Source: CAYRJA01 sp964424455
GTDB taxonomy: Bacteria; Bacteroidota; Bacteroidia; Chitinophagales; UBA10324
Length of the DNA stretch: 32,076 nucleotides
Assembly: GCA_964424455.1 (NCBI GenBank)
Contig: CAYRJA010000026.1
Location: 1 to 32,076 of the forward strand
Direction: 5' to 3'
This document shows, piece by piece, positions 1-8,888 of this stretch (position 1 is its first letter; each line of letters opens with the position of its first letter). A program made the translations under genes and the position numbers. A model generated the notes under the pieces. That model was not told where the DNA came from and searched no databases. It was given only the letters and a program-made list of their open reading frames with translations.

Positions 1-76
1 TTTTTTCTTTTATACTTACCTGCCTTTACTTGTAGTTTTCATGCAACAATACCGTTCTGAAATAAAATTATGGGTG

Positions 77-1405
77 TCAGAATTTATACTGAATTCGAAA
101 AGTCCAGATGTTGTCCGGTAAATCTTTAGTGTAACCATTCAATCCGGTTGTTTCGTTGGTCACTATATCGTACCACGCCATCATTTTCACATTTGCATCC
201 CAGTTGTAAATCAATCCTAAGCCCAAATCGGTGTACTTAATATCCGCCTGAGTAAACAGGTTGGCATCGGTTAATTGCCTGCCGCTGACATTTGTATTCG
301 GATCCCACCAATCATATTTTATCATTGCCTGAAAAGAAGTTGTAGCAATATCCTGTAACAGTTCTACATAAAATCCCTGCACTTGTCTGTTGTATAACAA
401 GGCCGGAATAGATTTTCCATTTGCAAGTGTTACAGTAGGCGCAGCAGCGGCGCTGATTAAAGTGGGATTGACGGCAATCCCTGCCGGCTCTGCTCCGGTT
501 CCCGGTTGTTTCCCTGCGAAATATTCAAAGCGAATGGTTGTGTTGCCGAGCGGTTCTTTCACACTCAGTTGTCCGTCTATTCCATAATACCGGCGAATGG
601 CAATACTGTTTTTCGCACCTTTAATAATCTTAGGAACAAAACTTTTAGATCCATCAGTCATTGTTGCAGTGTGATAAGATGTATCATTCCCTTGTTTCCA
701 ACCTCCGTCGTAATATGAAATACCGAAACCATAAGAAATTTTCTGCTGCTGAGTGGTGGCGTTCCAGTGAAGATTACCTATAAAATCTTTTTTGTTGTCG
801 AAATCATCTACCCTGCCTCCGGTTCCATTAAACAATCCCCCTTCAATTTTCAAAGGATTCAGTTTCGATGTTTTAGGCATTATAAAAGTAAGCATCACTC
901 CTAAATCTCTTTCACCTGGAAATAAAATCTGAACAGTTCTTGGTCTTTCCGGCGCTCCAATCATACTTGAGGATGTGGGCACATTCCATCCGAATGGGCG
1001 ACTGAATATACCTGCTGTAACAGAAAATGCTTTCAGCCATTGTTCTGTAAATCTTCCATAGGCATCTTTCATCAGCACTCCGTTTTGTGTAACATCAATG
1101 TTGGCAACAATCTGAGTCTTGTCGTTATCATACATGGTTTTAAACTCCGCACGACGAACTTTAAAACGATTATCAACCCCGGGTGCAAAATCACCACCTG
1201 CAAAAGTCTTCACGCCTGTCGAATCAGCTATCTGATATTGCGATTGCACAAATCCGCTGATTCTTATTTTCTTCAATGTGTTTACCACTTTATTAATATC
1301 ATTCATCTGTACTTTTAAAGAATCAACCGGAGTCGAGGTCTGTGCTTTAACAATACTCCCCGACAGAATCAGAATAAGCAATAAGAAAAATTTTATCTGG
1401 TGCAT
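77..1405 (-). CDS. Outer-membrane porin, phosphate-selective porin O/P-like
   Basis: A 442-residue outer-membrane beta-barrel protein. Residues 1-21 form a signal peptide (hydrophobic LLLILILSG core, cleavage near VKAQ). A short helical stretch (about 27-46) precedes the barrel, as is common in OprO/OprP-type porins. The barrel shows alternating aromatic strands, a GIFSRPFGWNVP segment typical of this family, and a C-terminal strand ending in Phe (FRIQYKF), the usual barrel-assembly signal. Such porins pass small anions such as phosphate; the real substrate cannot be read from sequence. It is transcribed away from the pterin dehydratase and looks like a single-gene unit. It is unrelated in sequence to the porin inside the kdp operon. 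The family call is fairly sure, the substrate is not. Confidence 0.75.
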   Translation of the reverse strand: MHQIKFFLLLILILSGSIVKAQTSTPVDSLKVQMNDINKVVNTLKKIRISGFVQSQYQIADSTGVKTFAGGDFAPGVDNRFKVRRAEFKTMYDNDKTQIVANIDVTQNGVLMKDAYGRFTEQWLKAFSVTAGIFSRPFGWNVPTSSSMIGAPERPRTVQILFPGERDLGVMLTFIMPKTSKLNPLKIEGGLFNGTGGRVDDFDNKKDFIGNLHWNATTQQQKISYGFGISYYDGGWKQGNDTSYHTATMTDGSKSFVPKIIKGAKNSIAIRRYYGIDGQLSVKEPLGNTTIRFEYFAGKQPGTGAEPAGIAVNPTLISAAAAPTVTLANGKSIPALLYNRQVQGFYVELLQDIATTSFQAMIKYDWWDPNTNVSGRQLTDANLFTQADIKYTDLGLGLIYNWDANVKMMAWYDIVTNETTGLNGYTKDLPDNIWTFRIQYKF

Positions 1406-1721
1406 AATAATTGCTTTCTATTGTAAAATATTTGGATAACACTGTGGTTGTCTGAACGAAGTATCAAGGTTGTACTAAGGTGGATTGATTTTATCCGGTT
1501 TAAGAATGCACAAAGATATACTTCCACTTCTCAAAGTATCCGTAGAAAATGTAAGTACCGGCAAAAAAATTAAGAGTCGTAATGAGGAGTCGTATATGCA
1601 ACAAAGAAGATTCCCCTGTATATAAACAGTTACTGAACTATTTATCAATTTTACAGGTATGAGGTTTAGATGTTAACTTGCAGAAGGGTTATCACACCAA
1701 ATGCTTTTTTATTCTTCAATC
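1406..1721. other. Divergent intergenic region
   Basis: This stretch of about 315 bp separates the leftward porin from the rightward pterin dehydratase. I see no convincing gene or RNA. The only promoter-like sequence is a TATCTTTG box on the minus strand, listed separately. No clear -7 box was found for the rightward gene. Confidence 0.6.
1511..1518 (-). promoter_or_regulatory. Candidate -7 promoter element for the porin gene
   Basis: The minus strand reads TATCTTTG, an exact match to the Bacteroidota -7 consensus TAnnTTTG. A TTTG lies 13 nt further upstream, closer than the usual -33 spacing. The box is about 105 bp before the porin start codon. Weak evidence, by motif alone. Confidence 0.3.
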
Positions 1722-1955
1722 ATGTGGACAGAAAAAAATAATTCATTACAAAAGGTTTTTGAATTCAAAGATTTCAGTGAGGCATTTGCCTTTATGACTC
1801 ATGTGGCTTTGATTGCCGAGAAGATGGATCATCATCCTTATTGGGTTAATGTTTGGAACAGGGTTGAAATAACTCTGAGTACCCACGATAAAGGAAACAC
1901 TGTAACAGACAAAGACCGAAAACTGGCAAATGCAATTGATGAGCTTCTGAAATAA
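1722..1955 (+). CDS. phhB: 4a-hydroxytetrahydrobiopterin dehydratase (pterin-4a-carbinolamine dehydratase)
   Basis: A 77-residue cytosolic enzyme that dehydrates 4a-hydroxytetrahydropterin so that the cofactor of aromatic amino-acid hydroxylases can be regenerated. The family signature is clear: EKMDHHPYW (HHP at residues 37-39), then NVWNRVEITLSTHD (His55, Asp56) and a final TDKD-type segment before the C-terminal helix. I chose the ATG at 1722 because it begins MWTEKNN, as in short family members; an upstream in-frame ATG would add seven residues without family resemblance. The protein is shorter than the roughly 100 residues of many homologues, but the whole core is present. No hydroxylase gene is adjacent. 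Confidence 0.9.
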   Translation: MWTEKNNSLQKVFEFKDFSEAFAFMTHVALIAEKMDHHPYWVNVWNRVEITLSTHDKGNTVTDKDRKLANAIDELLK

Positions 1956-2016
1956 GTGTATTTCTTTGTGCGTTTTTGTAAATCTAAAATTGGAATAACA
2001 AATAATCCTTTCAGTC

Positions 2017-3753
2017 TCAAACTATTGTTCTGTTCAGCGTGATGGAAAAAACACTGCCTTTCCCAATTTCGCTTTGCAGGGAAATTTCTCCGCCTTGTGC
2101 TTCGATAAATTCTTTGCTGATGGCAAGCCCAAGACCGGTGCCGGTTTTGCTACTTCCGGGTATTTGAAAATAACGGTCGAATAAATGCGGCAGGTATTTC
2201 ATATCAATTCCTTTTCCAAAGTCCTGCACACTTAAAATAATTTTATCAGTTGTTTCTTTAACAGTCAGCAGTATGTTGGCGTTTTCGTAAGAGTAATGAA
2301 TGGCATTTGATAAAAGATTGGTAACAACCCAGGCAGTTTTATCGGGGTCGGCATTTACGGCTGAGATGTTTTCAGGACAACTTGTTTCAATCTTAATTTG
2401 TTTTTGTTCGGCTTGCACTTTAACGGCTTCTGTTGCGTATCGGATAATATCTTTTGTTGATGTTGATTGCAGATGCAGTTGAATTTTTCCACTTTCTACC
2501 TGTGTCATGTTCAGCAATTCGCCTGTAATTTTCAAAAGCCGTTCACTATCTTCCTTCACACTTTGAATAAGCTGTTTCTGCTCGGCATTTACTTTTCCAA
2601 TCTTGTTATTCTCCAAAAGTTCTAAACTCATCATGATAGATGAGATAGGTGTTTTGAGTTCGTGCGAAACGGTGGCAATGAAATTGGTTTTGGCAAAATC
2701 CAATTCTTTGAACGGTGTAATGTTTTGCAGGATGATGACATCGCCAATGTGCTTGGATTGTTTTTCAGCAGTTGGGATAATGGAGATGGGAATGATTTCT
2801 TTTTCAAAGAAACTCTCTTTGTTGTCGGCAAAAATTTTGAGTGGCTGTTGTTGTTTGTTTCCACTTTCAATTGGTTTAAAGACATCCTGAATAAGTGAAC
2901 GGATTAAATCGTTATGCACGGCAACATCCTGTGCTTTTTTTCCTTTTGCATCTTCAGACTTTAATCCCGAAACTTTCAGCGCTTCATCATTTATTGAGAT
3001 GATTGTTTTGTTCTCATCTAAAATAATTATGGGGTGGTGCATGTTGTTGATGAGGGTTTCAATGCGTTCTTTCTCCATCATCAATTTTGCTAGATTGCTA
3101 CGATTATACTCCTCTAATTTTTCAGCCATCACATTAAAGGATTGTGCTAACTCACCAAACTCATTATGACTTTCAAAATGCACCCGTTCCGAATAATTTT
3201 CCGCTGCAATTTCCTTTACACTTTGCGTAAGTTCTTTTATCGGGTTGGCAATGTTTGAAGGGAGATTAACCAATAAAGTAAAGGCAAGTAAAAAACAGAA
3301 TGTTCCAACAAGAGCTAAAATAACAGTAGCCGTTTTCGTGCTTTCCTTTGCAATTTCGCTTTTGCGTTCAATGGCTTGCATGTTTACCAGCATAATGTCG
3401 GCAAGGTCTTTTCGCAGGTTTATGTATAATGAACTGTCAGCATAATTTGTTTTTAGTTTCTCGAAATCAGCGGAAAGATTTTGTGTTGCCTGTGCTTCTC
3501 CTGTTTCGGTAATGTTGCCTTGTTGCAATTTCAAATTTTCTTCAAAGTTCGTCTTTGCACTGTCAGAAACTTTCAGATTATCCAATGCGATGAGCATAGC
3601 ACGACTGTATTCAATACTCTTGTAGTTGTCGGCAAGAATGTTTTGTGTTTCTTTTGAAATCTGATTGGTGTAAAATACGCCTACACCACCCAATACAATT
3701 ATCATCAGGAAAAGGAAGCCAACTGCCAGTGTGATTTTTACTTTAATTTTCAT
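2017..3753 (-). CDS. Membrane sensor histidine kinase of the Kdp locus (HAMP-PAS-HisKA-HATPase)
   Basis: A 578-residue inner-membrane kinase. Helix 1 is at about residues 7-27, a predicted periplasmic helical domain covers 28-143, and helix 2 is at about 143-164. HAMP follows (about 168-220), then PAS (about 228-345), HisKA with phospho-acceptor His364 in TVSHELKTP, and the ATPase domain with N box (Asn483), DFGKGID and GTGLGL (about 538-543). It closes the kdp operon, 97 bp after the short KdpD, with a palindromic element between them. In E. coli the KdpD ATPase domain and the kinase are one protein; here the kinase is separate and has its own periplasmic sensor and PAS domain. Its likely partner is the NtrC-type regulator at the other end of the locus. 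That pairing is inferred from position. Confidence 0.88.
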   Translation of the reverse strand: MKIKVKITLAVGFLFLMIIVLGGVGVFYTNQISKETQNILADNYKSIEYSRAMLIALDNLKVSDSAKTNFEENLKLQQGNITETGEAQATQNLSADFEKLKTNYADSSLYINLRKDLADIMLVNMQAIERKSEIAKESTKTATVILALVGTFCFLLAFTLLVNLPSNIANPIKELTQSVKEIAAENYSERVHFESHNEFGELAQSFNVMAEKLEEYNRSNLAKLMMEKERIETLINNMHHPIIILDENKTIISINDEALKVSGLKSEDAKGKKAQDVAVHNDLIRSLIQDVFKPIESGNKQQQPLKIFADNKESFFEKEIIPISIIPTAEKQSKHIGDVIILQNITPFKELDFAKTNFIATVSHELKTPISSIMMSLELLENNKIGKVNAEQKQLIQSVKEDSERLLKITGELLNMTQVESGKIQLHLQSTSTKDIIRYATEAVKVQAEQKQIKIETSCPENISAVNADPDKTAWVVTNLLSNAIHYSYENANILLTVKETTDKIILSVQDFGKGIDMKYLPHLFDRYFQIPGSSKTGTGLGLAISKEFIEAQGGEISLQSEIGKGSVFSITLNRTIV

Positions 3754-3766
3754 GTCAATAAGTTTT

Positions 3767-3830
3767 AAACCATTAAGAAGTTAAGAACCATTAAGCATAA
3801 AACTTAATTTACTTAATGCCTTAATGGTTT
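3767..3830. repeat. Palindromic intergenic element A (64 bp)
   Basis: Perfect 11-bp outer arms (3767-3777 and 3820-3830, AAACCATTAAG against CTTAATGGTTT) enclose further nested AACCATTAAG and CTTAAT arms. The element lies between the short KdpD and the kinase gene, 13 bp before the kinase start codon. A matching 64-bp copy lies at 6186-6249. It could act as an mRNA stabiliser, processing site or translational brake, or be a dispersed genomic repeat. Confidence 0.8.
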
Positions 3831-3850
3831 TATTTTTTCGTTCAATTCAT

Positions 3851-4975
3851 TCAACTTAATATAACAATATCAATATCCGATTGTGTCAAATTCTTCAATA
3901 GTTCTCTTAAAATATTTGTAGCCAATATCACTTTCAGCAAGCTGAGTTTGGGTTTGCCTATGCTGATAGTTGTGATGCCGTGTTTATTTGCCTGTTCAAT
4001 AATTGCAGCAGGAATACTTTTATGCTGCATCTGAATTACTTGCCCACCCAATTCTGTTGCCAATTTGAAATTATTGATAAGATGCCGCTGCTTGTCTAAT
4101 GCAATTTTTTCTGTGGCTTCTTGCGGAGTTTGCACATACAACACAAACCATTTAGCATTGTAGTAACTGGCTAACCTTGCCGTTTTACGAATTACATGTT
4201 TTGCCGCTTGTTCATTGCTGCTGATGCAAGCCATAAATTTTTCGTGCCGTAACACAACATTCTTTGGCACTTCAATATCAACCTTGCGTTCAACCTGCGA
4301 GGCAACTTCTTTCAATGCTAATTCACGCAACTGTAAAATGTGTTCGGGTTTAAAGAAGTTGTTTAATGCTGCTTGAATTTTTTCTGCCTGATAAATTTTC
4401 CCTTCTTTTAATCGAGTAATTAATTCATCGGATGTGAGGTCAATGTTTACCACTTCATCTGCCAATGCCAATACTTTGTCAGGTATGCGTTCAGCCACTT
4501 CTACTCCGGTAATGGCTTTTACATCATTGTTCAAACTTTCGATGTGCTGAATGTTTACGGCACTTATTACATTGATGCCTGCATCTAAAATTTCCAACAC
4601 ATCCTGCCAACGCTTCTCGTTTTTGCTGCCTTGGATATTAGTGTGTGCCAATTCATCAACAATCACCACTTCAGGTCGCAAACTGATTACTGCCTGCACA
4701 TCTAATTCTACTAACTCTTTTCCTTTATAAAAAATTGTTCGTCTTGGAATGATAGGAAGTCCTTCTAACAAAGCATGTGTTTCTGCACGGTTATGCGTTT
4801 CAATGTAGCCAATCTTTACATCAATACCATTTCTCAGCAGCGAATGTGCTTCCTGCAACATGCGGAAAGTTTTACCTACACCGGCACTCATACCGATGTA
4901 GATTTTGAATTTTCCCCGCCTCGATTTTTTAATGAGGTTTAAAAATTCTTCTGCCGATTTTTTGGTTTCTTCCAT
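3851..4975 (-). CDS. kdpD: Short KdpD: cytosolic KdpD ATPase domain plus USP domain, without kinase
   Basis: A 374-residue soluble protein matching only the N-terminal cytosolic part of E. coli KdpD (894 residues). Residues about 19-230 are the KdpD domain with Walker A GMSAGVGKT (28-36) and the Walker-B-like VDELAHTN (106-113). Residues about 245-374 are a universal-stress-protein-type domain. There are no membrane helices, HisKA or HATPase domains, so it cannot phosphorylate a regulator by itself. Its TAATG junction overlaps the porin stop codon by one base, which points to translational coupling. It probably modulates the separate histidine kinase encoded next, or the Kdp pump. Its length and clean ends make it a natural short form and not a truncated pseudogene. 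Confidence 0.9.
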   Translation of the reverse strand: MEETKKSAEEFLNLIKKSRRGKFKIYIGMSAGVGKTFRMLQEAHSLLRNGIDVKIGYIETHNRAETHALLEGLPIIPRRTIFYKGKELVELDVQAVISLRPEVVIVDELAHTNIQGSKNEKRWQDVLEILDAGINVISAVNIQHIESLNNDVKAITGVEVAERIPDKVLALADEVVNIDLTSDELITRLKEGKIYQAEKIQAALNNFFKPEHILQLRELALKEVASQVERKVDIEVPKNVVLRHEKFMACISSNEQAAKHVIRKTARLASYYNAKWFVLYVQTPQEATEKIALDKQRHLINNFKLATELGGQVIQMQHKSIPAAIIEQANKHGITTISIGKPKLSLLKVILATNILRELLKNLTQSDIDIVILS

Positions 4976-6165
4976 TAGAACGAAAAAGCTAATGCCGTTG
5001 TCAAAAAATAATTGTTCTTGTTCGGTTTATCATTCAGCATAAATACTTTATCCTTACTTGTAAATCCTCTTCCTTCAATACGCCATAAAACATTTTTGTG
5101 AATTTGATAATCCACATTCAATGAATAGCCAAAGGTCTGAAAATTGTTTGGTGTCCCGGTAGCAATAATTACTCCGTTGGCATCGCTGAAATATTCTCCT
5201 CTTGCTGCAATGAAGAATTTTTCAGTAGGGCTTGCTTTTAGAATAAGTACGGGAGTAAACCAGGTATTGTAAGTGCTGCTGCCCTTGCTTTTTTGTTCGG
5301 CACCAATGTCGAAACCTGCGGTGATACCAAATTTTTCATGCACCTGAAAAATTCCGTATAGGTTATGAAAGTAACGCATCTGTCTTATGCTATCGGGTTT
5401 ATCGCTGCCAATAAACGAACTGCTGTTAAGCGTAACTTTTGAGCTGGGTTTGTAGGTAATTTGATGACCGAAAGCGGGTATGTTATTACCATCCACTCTT
5501 TGTATGCGTTGCCAACCGTTTAATACCAATGCACTTAAAAACCATTTGCCGTTTGGATTGGTGTAAGAAATTTTTGCACCGGTTTCAAAGTAAGGTGAGT
5601 TGTCGGCAAACAAACTTCGAGTAAGGGTCCAGTTATCTTTCCCTACGGCACTTTCAAAACCGATGTGTGATGAAAATATTCCGGCATCAATCCACAAGTC
5701 ATGTTTCTTTGAAATTTTAAAACCTCCATTTGCTTCATAGATATTTTTTAGAACAAAAGGCTCGGCAGCGTAATTCGCATTCATATAAGTTCCAACGGCA
5801 AGAGAAAGATTTGCCCTCACTTTATCGGTTAAGAATGCAGCTTTGATATAGCCGAGATTTACATTGATTTCGTTATGCCTGTTGTGCGAATAAGTAAACG
5901 CAGGACGGGTATGATTTTCGGGATTGCCAAAATCATAAGTGTAATAGGTTTCCAAGTAACCGGAAATAGAAAACGCATCAGAAATTTGTCCGAATGGCTT
6001 TGATGGTTTTTTGCTCAAACTGTCAAGCACCTCTTTCTTTACCTGATTGATGATTGCCTGATGGTCGGTTTCTGATAATGTAGTTTGTGCGTTTGCTAAA
6101 TTGAAAGTTGACAATTGAAAGTTGATTGCTACAAATGCAATTATAATTTTATATTGATGTTTCAT
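4975..6165 (-). CDS. Outer-membrane beta-barrel porin within the kdp operon (OmpL-like, BBP2 type)
   Basis: A 396-residue predicted outer-membrane barrel. An N-terminal signal peptide ends near NLANAQ (residue 27). The first strand reads ISGYLETYYTYDFGNPENH, followed by a YSHNRHNEINVNLGYIKAAF-type region typical of the putative beta-barrel porin-2 family, and the chain ends in a Phe-terminated strand (ALAFSF). It lies between kdpC and the short kdpD on the same strand; its stop codon overlaps the kdpD start by one base. It probably provides outer-membrane passage for potassium or a counter-ion when Kdp is induced. That role is inferred only from the operon. Confidence 0.75.
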   Translation of the reverse strand: MKHQYKIIIAFVAINFQLSTFNLANAQTTLSETDHQAIINQVKKEVLDSLSKKPSKPFGQISDAFSISGYLETYYTYDFGNPENHTRPAFTYSHNRHNEINVNLGYIKAAFLTDKVRANLSLAVGTYMNANYAAEPFVLKNIYEANGGFKISKKHDLWIDAGIFSSHIGFESAVGKDNWTLTRSLFADNSPYFETGAKISYTNPNGKWFLSALVLNGWQRIQRVDGNNIPAFGHQITYKPSSKVTLNSSSFIGSDKPDSIRQMRYFHNLYGIFQVHEKFGITAGFDIGAEQKSKGSSTYNTWFTPVLILKASPTEKFFIAARGEYFSDANGVIIATGTPNNFQTFGYSLNVDYQIHKNVLWRIEGRGFTSKDKVFMLNDKPNKNNYFLTTALAFSF

Positions 6166-6185
6166 TTTAATTTTTCAATTACTTG

Positions 6186-6249
6186 AACCATTAAGGCATT
6201 AAGAGAATTAAGAAGAAAAATCTTAATGCTCCTTAACTCCTTAATGGTT
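6186..6249. repeat. Palindromic intergenic element B (64 bp)
   Basis: Outer arms AACCATTAAGG (6186-6196) and CCTTAATGGTT (6239-6249) are perfect. An inner 8-bp pair, CATTAAGA (6197-6204) with TCTTAATG (6221-6228), extends the hairpin. It is the same length as, and very similar to, element A at 3767-3830, and lies between kdpC and the porin, 20 bp before the porin start codon. Confidence 0.8.
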
Positions 6250-6256
6250 TTATTAT

Positions 6257-6817
6257 TTACTTTATTTTATCCAATTCGATATTGAGTTTTAAAACATTGA
6301 TCCGTTCGGGACCAAACATTCCAAGCAATGGCTTTTCTGTGTTGGATGAAATAAGTTTCTGAATGTTGTTTTCGCTGATGCCTCTGATTTTTGCAATGCG
6401 TTTTACCTGCACATTTGCTGCTTGCACAGAAATGTGTGGGTCTAATCCGCTGCCGCTTGCAGTAACTAAATCAACAGGGATTTCAGATTTTTTCACCTCG
6501 GGATTATGAACTAAGAAAGTATCAATCCTTGCCTGAACGGTTGCTAAATATTCTTCGTTAGAAGGAGCTTTGTTGCTTCCTCCCGAACCGGCAGCGTTGT
6601 AATCAACTGCTGATGGACGAGACCAGAAATATTTATCATCATTGAAAGTTTGTCCAATGTTGCTGTAATATTTTTTGCCGTTGTGTGTTAAGATTTCGCC
6701 TTTGCCGTTGTTCGGTGCAAGTTGTGCAATGCCATAAACTGTTAGTGTGTATGCAACACAAAACAACAGGATGCAAAGCATGGTAAGTTTTATTGCGGGA
6801 AATATGTTCGATTTCAT
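6257..6817 (-). CDS. kdpC: Potassium-transporting ATPase subunit KdpC
   Basis: A 186-residue KdpC, the usual family length. One N-terminal membrane helix (about residues 10-32) anchors a periplasmic domain. The family motifs FWSRPSAVDYN and ASGSGLDPHIS are present, followed by the C-terminal part with GPERINVLKLN. KdpC stabilises the KdpFABC pump and raises its potassium affinity. It follows kdpB by 43 bp and is followed by palindromic element B, so the structural pump genes end here and accessory genes start after the hairpin. Confidence 0.96.
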   Translation of the reverse strand: MKSNIFPAIKLTMLCILLFCVAYTLTVYGIAQLAPNNGKGEILTHNGKKYYSNIGQTFNDDKYFWSRPSAVDYNAAGSGGSNKAPSNEEYLATVQARIDTFLVHNPEVKKSEIPVDLVTASGSGLDPHISVQAANVQVKRIAKIRGISENNIQKLISSNTEKPLLGMFGPERINVLKLNIELDKIK

Positions 6818-6860
6818 TTTTTTAATTTTTGATTGTTGTTATTTGATTATTCGTTTTTGT

Positions 6861-8876
6861 TTAGAAGAAAACGGAAACTGCCATGTCAATTAATTTTATC
6901 CCGATAAACGGAACGATGATGCCACCCAAACCATAGATGAAAAGGTTTCTTCTCAACAATGCACTTGCACCAATTGGTTTGTATGCCACGCCTTTTAATG
7001 CCAATGGAATAAGCATTGGTATGATGATGGCATTAAAAATTACTGCTGAAAGAATGGCACTTTCAGGTGAGTGCAAATTCATAATGTTCAATCCTTGCAA
7101 TGCAGGGATAGATGCAATAAACAATGCAGGAATAATGGCAAAATATTTTGCCACATCGTTGGCAATACTGAAAGTAGTAAGCGTTCCTCTGGTCATCAAT
7201 AATTGTTTTCCGATTTCAACTACTTCAATCAATTTGGTTGGGTCGTTGTCCAAGTCCACCATATTGCCGGCTTCTTTAGCAGCTTGAGTTCCGCTATTCA
7301 TAGCCACACCAACATCAGCTTGAGCAAGGGCGGGTGCATCGTTTGTGCCATCGCCCATCATGGCAACCAATCTACCTTCGCCTTGTTCTTTGCGGATGTA
7401 ATTCATTTTATCTTCCGGTTTTGCTTCGGCTATAAAATCATCCACACCTGCTTTTTCAGCTATGAATTTTGCTGTTAAAGGATTGTCGCCTGTTACCATT
7501 ACGGTTTTTATACCCATTTTGCGTAAACGCTCGAAACGCTCTTGAATACCGGGTTTGATGATGTCTTGCAATTCAATCACACCAATCACTTTTTCATTTT
7601 CAGAAACCACAAGAGGAGTGCCTCCATTGCTTGAAATGGTTTTTACTTTTTCGGCAATCTCTGTTGGAAAAATATTTCCTTCTTTTTCCACCAAGTTTTT
7701 GATGGCATCACTTGCACCTTTGCGAATACGGGTAGTGCCATACTCAATTCCTGAACTTCTGGTTTCGGCAGTAAATTTTATGTAGCGAGGATTATCAATC
7801 TTTATAGTTGATGGATTAATTCCTGACAATTCGATAATTGATTTTCCTTCCGGTGTTTCATCAGCCAATGAACTTAATACAGCAGCATTCACCAATTGTT
7901 CTTGCCCAATTCCGTTGGCAGCATAAAAATTGGTTGCCTTTCTGTTTCCTATAGTAATTGTTCCGGTTTTGTCCAATAGCAACACATCAATATCTCCGGC
8001 TGTTTCTACAGCTTTTCCACTTTTGGTAATTACATTGGCTCGCAATGCTCTGTCCATTCCTGCAATGCCGATAGCAGATAATAATCCACCAATGGTTGTT
8101 GGAATTAAACAAACAAACAATGAAATGAATGCTGCGATAGTTATCGGAGTATTTGCATAATCGGCAAATGGTTTTAGAGTAACCGTAACGATGATGAACA
8201 CTAAAGTGAAACCTGCCAACAAAATGGTCAATGCGATTTCATTGGGAGTTTTTTGACGGCTTGCACCTTCTACCAATGCAATCATTTTATCTAAAAAACT
8301 TTCACCGGGTTGTGTGGTAACAACTACTTTAATTTTATCGCTCAACACTTTTGTTCCGCCAGTAACAGAAGATTTGTCGCCACCAGCTTCACGAATTACA
8401 GGGGCACTTTCTCCGGTGATTGCACTCTCATCTATAGTTGCCAATCCTTCTATAATTTCTCCATCAGTAGGAATAATATCTCCGGCAACACAGATAAACA
8501 CATCGTCTTTTTTTAATTGAGAAGAAGAAATTGTGTGTCCGTTTTCTAATTTGGCAGGAGTTTCTTCTCTTGTTTTACGCAAGCTGTCTGCTTGTGCTTT
8601 TCCTCTTGCTTCTGCAATGGCTTCGGCAAAATTTGCAAACAGTAAAGTGAGAAACAACACTACAAAAACCGTGAAGTTGTAAGCAAAACTGCCTTGACCT
8701 GTTGCACCTGATAAAGTCCACAGCGAAACAAAAAGCATAACCAATGTTCCAACCCACACGGTAAACATTACCGGATTGCGGAACATGATTTTTGGATTGA
8801 GTTTTACGAATGAATGTTTGAAAGCTTCGTTCATTAACTCGGCTTGAAACAAGGATGTATTTTTATTTTTTGACAT
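6861..8876 (-). CDS. kdpB: Potassium-transporting P-type ATPase subunit KdpB
   Basis: A 671-residue P-type ATPase, the catalytic subunit of the high-affinity potassium pump KdpFABC in the inner membrane. The actuator loop TGES is at 154-157, the phosphorylation motif DKTGTIT at 302-308 (Asp302 is the aspartyl-phosphate site), and the hinge motif GDGTNDAP at 508-515. Membrane helices are grouped near the N terminus (about 35-85), around 215-270 with CLIPTTIGGLL, and at the C terminus (about 575-665). All key catalytic residues seem intact. Only 12 bp separate it from kdpA. Confidence 0.97.
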   Translation of the reverse strand: MSKNKNTSLFQAELMNEAFKHSFVKLNPKIMFRNPVMFTVWVGTLVMLFVSLWTLSGATGQGSFAYNFTVFVVLFLTLLFANFAEAIAEARGKAQADSLRKTREETPAKLENGHTISSSQLKKDDVFICVAGDIIPTDGEIIEGLATIDESAITGESAPVIREAGGDKSSVTGGTKVLSDKIKVVVTTQPGESFLDKMIALVEGASRQKTPNEIALTILLAGFTLVFIIVTVTLKPFADYANTPITIAAFISLFVCLIPTTIGGLLSAIGIAGMDRALRANVITKSGKAVETAGDIDVLLLDKTGTITIGNRKATNFYAANGIGQEQLVNAAVLSSLADETPEGKSIIELSGINPSTIKIDNPRYIKFTAETRSSGIEYGTTRIRKGASDAIKNLVEKEGNIFPTEIAEKVKTISSNGGTPLVVSENEKVIGVIELQDIIKPGIQERFERLRKMGIKTVMVTGDNPLTAKFIAEKAGVDDFIAEAKPEDKMNYIRKEQGEGRLVAMMGDGTNDAPALAQADVGVAMNSGTQAAKEAGNMVDLDNDPTKLIEVVEIGKQLLMTRGTLTTFSIANDVAKYFAIIPALFIASIPALQGLNIMNLHSPESAILSAVIFNAIIIPMLIPLALKGVAYKPIGASALLRRNLFIYGLGGIIVPFIGIKLIDMAVSVFF

Positions 8877-8888
8877 GATTTCTGAGTT

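Noticed and set aside
1..76. Possible small gene at the left edge (ATG at 42 leftward)
   Set aside because: It meets a stop codon after eight codons.
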